A stretch of 12,338 nt of DNA. It comes from Planctomycetaceae bacterium. Lineage in GTDB: Bacteria; Planctomycetota; Planctomycetia; Pirellulales; Thermoguttaceae. The DNA is taken from contig SUVI01000122.1 in the NCBI GenBank assembly GCA_015062085.1, forward strand, positions 1 through 12,338. The letters are read 5' to 3'. Made by a program: the position numbers and the translations under genes. The notes below the pieces were generated by a model that was not told the origin of the DNA, did not search any database, and was given only the letters and a program-made list of their open reading frames with translations. Shown here one piece after another: positions 6,661-12,338 of the stretch (positions within the stretch are counted from its first letter, which is position 1; each line of letters starts with the position of its first letter).

Positions 6661-6761
6661 GAAAGAAGATCTTTTTTCAAGACGGTTCACCATACAAAAC
6701 TGTTTTCTTTTTGAAAATATCATATTTCTCTAATTTTCATAAAAAACGACCATCTACACCA

Positions 6762-6789
6762 TTGACAAAATATCCCGATCGAGTAAAAT
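6762..6789 (+). promoter_or_regulatory. Sigma70-type promoter of the RND efflux operon
   Basis: TTGACA at 6762-6767, a 16-bp spacer, then TAAAAT at 6784-6789, about 70 bp before the first possible adaptor start. The hexamers are the same as those at the nikR and DUF1559 promoters. Confidence 0.72.
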
Positions 6790-6811
6790 ATACCTTTACT
6801 CCTCCGTAAAG
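6781..6811. promoter_or_regulatory. Candidate operator: overlapping GTAAA/TTTAC inverted repeats over the -10 and start site
   Basis: GAGTAAA (6781-6787) and TTTACTC (6795-6801) form a perfect 7-N7-7 palindrome covering the -10 box. The TTTAC half is then reused in a second repeat, CTTTAC-N6-GTAAAG (6794-6811). Three alternating half-sites at the expected start point look like a repressor site, possibly bound by more than one dimer. The cognate regulator is not identifiable; it could be NikR or a TetR-like protein encoded elsewhere. Confidence 0.55.
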
Positions 6812-6858
6812 TAACCGAAATAGGCAAAAGACTTCACGAGGATGTTTTTGAGATCCTA

Positions 6859-8664
6859 ATGCATCCATTCCAGAAGGAAAATCCACTCATGACTGAAGAA
6901 AACGCCTTCCTTCGCGACGCCACCCGTTCCTGGCCGGTTTTTGTATTTCACGTGCTGATCTCTGCCGTGATCCTTTCACTCGGGCTCTTCATAACACTGC
7001 GCATCAGCACAGGCCGAAGTCCACAGGAAGCCGCCGCAGTTCCAGAGCTCATTCCGATCGTAGAAACAGAAACTGCGTTCCTCGAGACAGAGGGGGTCAC
7101 GTTCCAGGTCGACGGAGTGGTGATCCCGTTCCGGAAGGTCTCCGTTGCGTCGGAGGTCTCCGGCAACATTACGTTCCTTTCTCCGAACTGCCGCGTTGGA
7201 CGCTACATTCAGAAAGGCGACATCCTCATGGAGATCGACCAGCAGGACTACCGGCACGCTCTTCAGGAAGCGCAGCAGTCGCTCATCAAGGCGGCGCGTG
7301 AGATCGAAGAGTGGAAGGTCGCCGTCCAGAACAATCTGAAGCGTCTGGAGATCGCGCAGGAACAGTTCAACACGCAAAAACTCGAAGTGGAACGCTGCCA
7401 GACACTACATGAAAAAGGAGCCGTCTCGCAGACGGAACTCGACTCGGCTCGTCTGAATCTTCTGGCGCGTGAAGAGGCGGTCGTGACGCAAAGAAATGAA
7501 AACGAGGCGCTCATCGCACAAGAAGAGCGTCTCAACGCAGTTCAGGAACTGGCTCGGGTCGCCGTAGAAAAAGCGGAACTGAATCTCGCACGCTGTACGC
7601 TCCGTGCGCCGCTCACCGGGCTGGTAGTGAGTCTGGACGTCGAGCAGGACAAATTCATCCAGCGCGGCGAAAATCTCGTCACCATCCACGACACTTCACG
7701 CCTAGAAGTGCAGTGCAGCCTCTACATGAAGCAGGTCGAGTGGCTTTGGAGCGAAAAACTCTCCGCCGAAAAAGTTCCCGAAGAGCTGCCAGGGCAGACA
7801 GGACAAGCACAGCTGGCAGGACAAGCAGGACAAGAAGAACAAAAAGAGCTGGCAGGACAAGAAGAACAAAAAGAGCTGGCAGGACAAGAAGAACAAAAAG
7901 AGCTGGCAGGACAAGAAGAACAAAAAGAGCTGGCAGGACAGACAGAACAAGAAGAACAAAATGACGCGGCGGCACAACAGGACTCGTCTTCCGATCCGTC
8001 CGCATTCCGCCAATTCTACCAGTTCGCCGACACGCCGGTCCGGCTCAGGTACGAGCTGAACGACACGGTCTACGAATGGGCAGGGACACTCACGTACCTC
8101 GACGGTCCAGGCTTGGATTCCCGAACGCGCATGATGCCGTGCCGGGTCGTCGTCGATGATCCGCTAAACGTTCAGGCGTTCAATATCGAAGGCCGGCCGC
8201 TGAAACATACGGTCTCTCCGACTCTGATGCCCGGAATGTTCGTCGTCGTCGAGATCCACGCCGATCCGGCCCGTCCGCTTCTGAATCTCTCCGAAATGGC
8301 CGTCCTGCCGGGAGGGACCGTCTGGAAAGCGGGCAAAAACGAAGCCGGTGAGGACGTACTCGTGCGCGCCTCCAAAATCATGACGGCTCACTTTGACACG
8401 AAGTCCGGAAGGATCCTAGTCTACGCAAAACGGAACGTTCTGGAACCCGGTGACAGCGTCATCGTCTCCCCGCTTGCGTCTCCGGTAGAAGGAACTCGCA
8501 TCCGCATCCAGGAAAAAAAGGAAACGGAGAAAGAAGAAAAAGCCCCGATCCCGTCTAACGCGATCCCGCCAGAAAAGCCGGAGTCTGAGGTCCCAAACGA
8601 AACGATGCCGCAGAATGAAACTATGCCGCAGAAAGAGGCACTGAAAAAGGAGGCGGCACGATGA
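6859..8664 (+). CDS. RND efflux periplasmic adaptor (HlyD/AcrA family) with repeat-expanded insertion
   Basis: This 601-aa membrane fusion protein would link the RND pump to an outer-membrane channel. One N-terminal membrane helix (about residues 22-45) is followed by a lipoyl half (VSGNITFL ... GDILMEID), a long alpha-helical hairpin, the second lipoyl half (CTLRAPLTGLVVSLDVEQD) and a beta-barrel region starting near LEVQCSLYMKQ. The barrel is interrupted by a Gln/Glu/Ala-rich insertion of roughly 80 residues, including LAGQEEQKE repeats. The C-terminus is a charged Pro/Glu/Lys tail with two NETMPQ units. The protein is much longer than the usual 370-430 residues, mainly through these additions. 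ATG 6859 is the longest start; ATG 6889 (MTEENAFL) has AAGGA ten bases upstream and may be the real one. A five-codon frame (6842-6859) ends in a TAATG overlap with the first start. The stop overlaps the pump gene as ATGA. Confidence 0.9.
   Translation: MHPFQKENPLMTEENAFLRDATRSWPVFVFHVLISAVILSLGLFITLRISTGRSPQEAAAVPELIPIVETETAFLETEGVTFQVDGVVIPFRKVSVASEVSGNITFLSPNCRVGRYIQKGDILMEIDQQDYRHALQEAQQSLIKAAREIEEWKVAVQNNLKRLEIAQEQFNTQKLEVERCQTLHEKGAVSQTELDSARLNLLAREEAVVTQRNENEALIAQEERLNAVQELARVAVEKAELNLARCTLRAPLTGLVVSLDVEQDKFIQRGENLVTIHDTSRLEVQCSLYMKQVEWLWSEKLSAEKVPEELPGQTGQAQLAGQAGQEEQKELAGQEEQKELAGQEEQKELAGQEEQKELAGQTEQEEQNDAAAQQDSSSDPSAFRQFYQFADTPVRLRYELNDTVYEWAGTLTYLDGPGLDSRTRMMPCRVVVDDPLNVQAFNIEGRPLKHTVSPTLMPGMFVVVEIHADPARPLLNLSEMAVLPGGTVWKAGKNEAGEDVLVRASKIMTAHFDTKSGRILVYAKRNVLEPGDSVIVSPLASPVEGTRIRIQEKKETEKEEKAPIPSNAIPPEKPESEVPNETMPQNETMPQKEALKKEAAR
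7825..7940 (+). repeat. 27-bp tandem repeat, about 4.3 copies, in the adaptor gene
   Basis: Three perfect 27-bp units run from 7849 to 7929, with 24 matching bases before and 11 after. Each encodes LAGQEEQKE. The identity at DNA level, including synonymous sites, indicates recent duplication. Confidence 0.96.
8596..8631 (+). repeat. 18-bp duplication encoding NETMPQ twice at the adaptor C-terminus
   Basis: Two 18-bp units differ at two third-codon positions, so the peptide is unchanged. They lie just upstream of the pump gene's ribosome binding site. This is an older-looking duplication than the perfect arrays. Confidence 0.8.
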
Positions 8665-11600
8665 GATCAGTTTTTCAGTGGGCAGTCTCCAACGTTCCGG
8701 CGATGAACCTCATCATGATCGCCGTCTTTTTGATGGGCTTTTGGGGCCTTAAGAGCCTGAATCGGGAAACGTTTCCCAATTTCGACATCGACATGATCTC
8801 GGTCTCCGTCATGTATCCGGGCGCAACGCCGGAAGAAGTGGAAGAAGCGATCTGCCAGAAGATCGAAGAAGAGATCCGCGACATCGTCGGCATCAAAAAA
8901 GTAACGTCGGCCGCTGCAGAAAATGTCGGCACCGTCAGCATCGAGCTGGAATCCAACGTAGACGACCCGAACCGCGTTCTGAATGAAGTGGACAGTGCGG
9001 TCGGAAGGATCTCTACGTTTCCAGAACTGTGCGAGAGACCGGACGTGCGTCTTCTCCAGATCGAAGAAACGATCCTCCGCGTTGGGATCCTGGGACCTCC
9101 GGACTGGAGCATCGACGCACAGCTGAAACTGCGCGACGTTGCCGAAGAGGTCCGAAACGAACTCCTTCAGCTTCCCAATATTTCCCGCGTCGACATCGTA
9201 GGAAGCAAAGACTACCAGATCGACGTGGAACTGGACGAAAACACGCTCCGCAGCTACGGTCTGACGCTCCAGGAAGTCGCCGGGATCATCGCCCGTGAAA
9301 ATCACCAGCAGGCCGGAGGCACCATTCGCGGAAAGTCGCAGGAGATCCTTCTTCGCAGCGACACGAAGCAGGACTGGGGCGAGGGGATCGCACAGCTTCC
9401 GCTTCTGGGGACGGAAGAGGGAGCGATCCTCACAGTCGGCGACCTCGGAAATGTGCGCGACGAATTCGTAGACACCGCCAGCAGTATTTCGATCCGCACC
9501 GTCATCGATGAAGAGCAGACCGCAGGGGCGCAGGAAGACGCTTCGTCTCCAGATGGGAAAAAACGGATCCGCTACCGACCGGACAGACCGTTTCTTGCCC
9601 TCAATATTCAGCGCAATCCGGAAGAAGACCTTTTCGCCATGGTGGACGCCGTCCACGACTACACCGCAAAAGCGCAGGTCCCGCAAGGTTACGAGCTTCT
9701 GACGTGGGGCGACCGCTCCACCGAAGTACGCGAACGGCTCGCCATGCTGGGTGAAAACGGCATTCAGGGCCTTCTGATCGTGATCCTCTGCCTCACGCTC
9801 TTCCTCGACATGCGTCTCTCGATCTGGGTCTCGCTCGGGATCCCGTTCGCGCTTCTGGGAACGTGCTTCCTGCTGATGCTCATGGGACAGACCCTGAACA
9901 TGATCTCGTCTTTCGCACTGATCATGGGACTTGGTATCGTCGTGGACGACGCCATCGTCATCGGTGAGAACGTCTACACGCACCGTCAGATGGGTAAATC
10001 CGCACGTCAGGCCGCCATTGACGGGATCCATGAAGTCTTTCCGAGCGTCTGGGCCTCCATCCTCACGACCGTCATCGCGTTTGCGCCGCTTCTATTCGTG
10101 ATGGGAACGATGGGGAAGATCATGTTCGTCCTGCCTGCCGTCATGATCTCCATGCTCCTCATCTCGCTTTTTGAAGCCTCCACGATCCTCCCTGCACACC
10201 TGTCGCACCGCGACAATCTGCTTTTCAGGATCGGCCGAAACGTTTTCTTCATTTTCTACTGGATCGTTCCGCTTCTTCAGCTGCTTGCGCGCTGCGCGTC
10301 GGCAGGAATGGAACGCTTCATCCAGTACATTTACCTCCCGCTGCTTCGCCGGATCATGACGCACCGCATGATCTTTCTGTCGGTCTGTTTCTCCGTCATG
10401 CTCATCTCAGCCGGAATGTTCCTCGGCGGAGTCGTCCAATTCGTTTTCTTTCCGAAACTGGACGGCACCTCGATCGTCTGCAACGTGCAGTTCCCCAACG
10501 GAACTCCGGAGGCGCTGACGGCACACTGGGCCGACGTCATTGAAGAATCGTACTGGCGCACGGCACAAAAGATCCTGGAAGAAACGGGAGAGCAGGTCTC
10601 CGTTCACTCCATCCGCACCATCGGATCGAATATGTCGGGACGCGGACACGGCGGCGGAATGTCCGGCGGTGATTCCAGCCACATGGCAAGCGTAGAGATC
10701 CAGCTCGTCGACGCAGAAAAACGAAGCATCCAGAGTTTCGAGATCATCGACCGATGGCGTAAAGAGACCGGTACGATACCCGGTGCACTGGTCCTCACGT
10801 TCGACTCTGCCTTTGCGGGACCAGGAGGAAGCGCGATCGAGTTCAAGGTCACGGCTCCGGCTGAACACGCGGACGAACTGGAAGAGGCCGTCGAACGGTG
10901 CAAAGCCAAACTCGCCGCCTACGACGGCATCTACGACATTCACGACGACGATCTCCCCGGAAAATGGGAATTCCGCCCGAAAGTCAAAGATTTCGCCGTC
11001 ACGCAGGGAGTCCGCCAGGCAGACATCGCCGACGTACTGCGAAGTGCGTACTACGGAGCCGAAGTCATGCGCCTCCAGCGCGGAAGGCATGAAGTCAAGC
11101 TCATGGTACGCTACCCGGAATCGGCGCGGCGCTCACTCGCAAGTTTCGACGAACTGCGTGTCCGCATCAACGGCGTAGAACGTCCCATCGGAGAACTGGC
11201 CGACATTGAGATCCGGCGCGGCTACTCCACGATCAACCGCATCGACCAGCAGCGCAGTATCCAGATCACCGCAGATGCAGACTACACGAAAGTGCAGCCG
11301 AACCGGATCATCGGCGTCCTTCAAGGAACCATTCCGGAATACGATGCCGACGGAAACGTCATTCCTGCCTTTCTTCCGGAACTGCAAAAAGAGTTCCCGC
11401 ACATCAATATTCGGTGGGAAGGTCAGCGGGAACAGGAAGAAGAGTCCTTCAATTCGATGAAGATCGGCTTCACCGTCGCGATGCTTTTGATGTTCATCCT
11501 CCTCACCATGCAGTTCGGCTCCTACACGCAGCCCCTCATCATCATGTCCGTCATTCCATTTGCGGTCGTCATCGTCATCCTGGGACACGCGGTCTTCCAA

Positions 11601-11981
11601 ATGCAGCTGACCTTTTTCTCCGCATTCGGACTCATTGCGCTGGCAGGGATCGTCGTGAACGACTCCATCGTCCTCGTCGACTTCATCAACATGCGGGTCC
11701 GTGACCAGAAAATGAGCATCCGCGAGGCCTGTATCGATGCGGGGCAACGGCGTTTCCGTCCGGTCTTCCTGACGACCTTCACGACCGTGGGAGGATTGAT
11801 GCCGATCTGTTTCGAGACCTCCTTCCAAGCGCACATGATCATCCCCATGGCCTTCACCATGTCCGTCGGAACTGTGGGGGCGACCGTTCTGACGCTTTTC
11901 CTCGTCCCAGTCCTCTACTCCATCTACGACGACCTAGCGAAATTCATGAACCGGACTCTTCACCTCGAACACGAAGACTGA
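8661..11981 (+). CDS. RND-family efflux pump, HAE-type inner-membrane transporter
   Basis: This 1106-aa protein has the AcrB-like layout: TM1 at about 13-32, a large periplasmic loop, TM2-6 from about 368 to 515, TM7 near 571-595, a second periplasmic loop, and TM8-12 over the last 170 residues. TM4 carries the proton-relay pair D429-D430 (GIVVDDAIVIGEN), which marks the HAE group and not the heavy-metal HME group. In TM10 the AcrB lysine position reads N1000 in VVNDSIVLVDF, a variant common in one branch of these pumps. A Gly/Ser/His-rich insertion (MSGRGHGGGMSGGDSSHM) lies in the second loop. The start overlaps the adaptor stop as ATGA and has AAGGAGG seven bases upstream, so the two are translationally coupled. 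Substrate unknown. No outer-membrane factor is in the window. Confidence 0.95.
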   Translation: MRSVFQWAVSNVPAMNLIMIAVFLMGFWGLKSLNRETFPNFDIDMISVSVMYPGATPEEVEEAICQKIEEEIRDIVGIKKVTSAAAENVGTVSIELESNVDDPNRVLNEVDSAVGRISTFPELCERPDVRLLQIEETILRVGILGPPDWSIDAQLKLRDVAEEVRNELLQLPNISRVDIVGSKDYQIDVELDENTLRSYGLTLQEVAGIIARENHQQAGGTIRGKSQEILLRSDTKQDWGEGIAQLPLLGTEEGAILTVGDLGNVRDEFVDTASSISIRTVIDEEQTAGAQEDASSPDGKKRIRYRPDRPFLALNIQRNPEEDLFAMVDAVHDYTAKAQVPQGYELLTWGDRSTEVRERLAMLGENGIQGLLIVILCLTLFLDMRLSIWVSLGIPFALLGTCFLLMLMGQTLNMISSFALIMGLGIVVDDAIVIGENVYTHRQMGKSARQAAIDGIHEVFPSVWASILTTVIAFAPLLFVMGTMGKIMFVLPAVMISMLLISLFEASTILPAHLSHRDNLLFRIGRNVFFIFYWIVPLLQLLARCASAGMERFIQYIYLPLLRRIMTHRMIFLSVCFSVMLISAGMFLGGVVQFVFFPKLDGTSIVCNVQFPNGTPEALTAHWADVIEESYWRTAQKILEETGEQVSVHSIRTIGSNMSGRGHGGGMSGGDSSHMASVEIQLVDAEKRSIQSFEIIDRWRKETGTIPGALVLTFDSAFAGPGGSAIEFKVTAPAEHADELEEAVERCKAKLAAYDGIYDIHDDDLPGKWEFRPKVKDFAVTQGVRQADIADVLRSAYYGAEVMRLQRGRHEVKLMVRYPESARRSLASFDELRVRINGVERPIGELADIEIRRGYSTINRIDQQRSIQITADADYTKVQPNRIIGVLQGTIPEYDADGNVIPAFLPELQKEFPHINIRWEGQREQEEESFNSMKIGFTVAMLLMFILLTMQFGSYTQPLIIMSVIPFAVVIVILGHAVFQMQLTFFSAFGLIALAGIVVNDSIVLVDFINMRVRDQKMSIREACIDAGQRRFRPVFLTTFTTVGGLMPICFETSFQAHMIIPMAFTMSVGTVGATVLTLFLVPVLYSIYDDLAKFMNRTLHLEHED

Positions 11982-12013
11982 TCCGCGAAAAACCAAAGAA
12001 TGAGGAACTTGCA

Positions 12014-12110
12014 ACACGAATTTCACGAAAAAACACGAATTTCACGAAATGATTTTAGATTTTCAAAAGATCCATTTTGTGCACTTTCGCGTCTTTCGTG
12101 AAATTCGTGT
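12014..12110. repeat. Palindromic repeat with CACGAATTTCACGAAA arms; possible bidirectional terminator
   Basis: ACACGAATTTCACGAAA occurs at 12014-12030 and again at 12033-12049 (period 19). Its exact reverse complement (17 bases) is at 12094-12110. Either left copy can pair with the right arm to form a stem. The 15-base right-arm core CGTGAAATTCGTGTC also occurs at 781-795 inside the first palindromic element. The repeat again sits between the 3' ends of convergent genes, suggesting an element family that settles at, or serves as, transcription ends. Confidence 0.8.
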
Positions 12111-12338
12111 CAAGGCAGGTTCTCCCTCAATTCCTCCCTCAATTCCTCCCTCAATTCCTCCCTCAATTCCTCCCTCAATTCCTCCCTCAATTCCTCCCTC
12201 AATTCCTCCCTCAATTCCTCCCTCAATTCCTCCCTCAATTCCTCCCTCAACTCCTCCCTCAACTCCTCCCTCAACTCCTCCCTCAACTCCTCCCTCAACT
12301 CCTCCCTCAACTCCTCCCTCAACTCCTCCCTCAACTCC
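12110..12338 (-). CDS. Partial CDS (5' end outside window): C-terminus made of LREE repeats
   Basis: The minus-strand frame is open from the window edge and reads (LREE)18 before ending NLP and a TGA at 12110-12112. Two other facts favour this frame modestly: the one base difference between the two blocks of the array is synonymous here (GAA/GAG), and one of the other two minus frames has a stop in every unit. The segment would be a highly charged continuous helix or coiled coil. The TTG at 12334 is part of the repeat and is not evidence of a start. The gene would be convergent with the RND operon. Nothing of a folded domain is visible, so its identity is unknown, and the array may be only the tail of a normal gene. 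Confidence 0.5.
   Translation of the reverse strand, partial: ELREELREELREELREELREELREELREELREELREELREELREELREELREELREELREELREELREELRENLP
12122..12338. repeat. 12-bp tandem repeat, 18 copies in two homogeneous blocks (CTCCCTCAATTC / CTCCCTCAACTC)
   Basis: Eighteen contiguous 12-bp units run to the window edge. The first ten have CAATTC and the last eight CAACTC, with no other variation. This block structure indicates stepwise amplification. The minus strand of each unit contains GGGAGG, a purine-rich Shine-Dalgarno-like core. The true length is unknown because the array leaves the window. Confidence 0.97.

Noticed and set aside
6491..6733. 80-codon plus-strand open frame with LKT repeats
   Set aside because: The start lies within the nikR promoter, there is no clear ribosome binding site, and the composition is low complexity. 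Not called as a gene, but kept as an observation because of the repeat.
7679..8013. Leu/Phe-rich minus-strand frames opposite the adaptor repeat
   Set aside because: They are antisense readings of the LAGQEEQKE repeat and look like membrane segments only by composition.
8667..10031. 454-codon minus-strand open frame opposite the RND gene
   Set aside because: A shadow frame created by codon bias in the real pump gene; its His/Asp/Arg-rich product resembles no protein fold.
6859..11981. Heavy-metal (CzcA/CusA-type) efflux, suggested by nearby nikR
   Set aside because: TM4 has the Asp-Asp pair of HAE pumps and lacks the DFGxxVDG pattern of the heavy-metal group, so metal export is not supported by sequence.

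Overview
The window most likely comes from a Planctomycetota chromosome. The clearest marker is a DUF1559 protein with a type IV prepilin-like N-terminus (FTLVELLVVIAIIG) and a C-terminal H-X9-DG motif, a family hugely expanded in that phylum. I see no rRNA, tRNA, CRISPR array, transposase or integrase. All identifications are from reading the sequence; no database search was run.

Layout. (1) 1-583: the 3' part of an unidentified plus-strand gene whose protein enters the window as DGSSL repeats and ends in an acidic PDEAPF tail. (2) 584-934: a gap between convergent genes holding a roughly 294-bp palindromic, MITE-like element. (3) 935-5851, minus strand: a five-gene operon, read from right to left. 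It encodes a DUF1559 prepilin-like protein, a solute-binding lipoprotein, a FecCD/BtuC-type permease, a FecE/BtuD-type ATPase and an FmdE-family zinc-finger protein. The first four genes are joined by 4-bp ATGA overlaps. (4) 6026-6442, minus strand: nikR, with all four nickel ligands conserved. (5) 6443-6858: a divergent control region with promoters for nikR and the efflux operon, plus a tandem repeat. (6) 6859-11981, plus strand: a periplasmic adaptor and an HAE-type RND pump, again joined by ATGA. (7) 11982-12338: a second palindromic element, then the 3' end of a minus-strand gene made of an 18-copy 12-bp repeat that reads as (LREE)n.

How the genes may work together. NikR beside a FecBCD-class importer suggests a nickel- or metal-chelate uptake module. 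The FmdE and DUF1559 proteins would be unexplained accessory parts. Three promoters (DUF1559 operon, nikR, RND operon) share the hexamers TTGACA and TAAAAT with 16-17 bp spacing. Two of them carry perfect inverted repeats over the -10 box, so they look like regulated promoters. The substrate of the RND pump cannot be read from the sequence, and no outer-membrane factor is present.

Most unusual: seven separate tandem repeats in 12.3 kb, all with units of 12, 15, 18 or 27 bp (multiples of three). Most lie at gene ends or domain boundaries. One of them repeats a perfect Shine-Dalgarno core, AGGAGG, inside the end of the binding-protein gene, and its last copy serves as the ribosome binding site of the permease gene.
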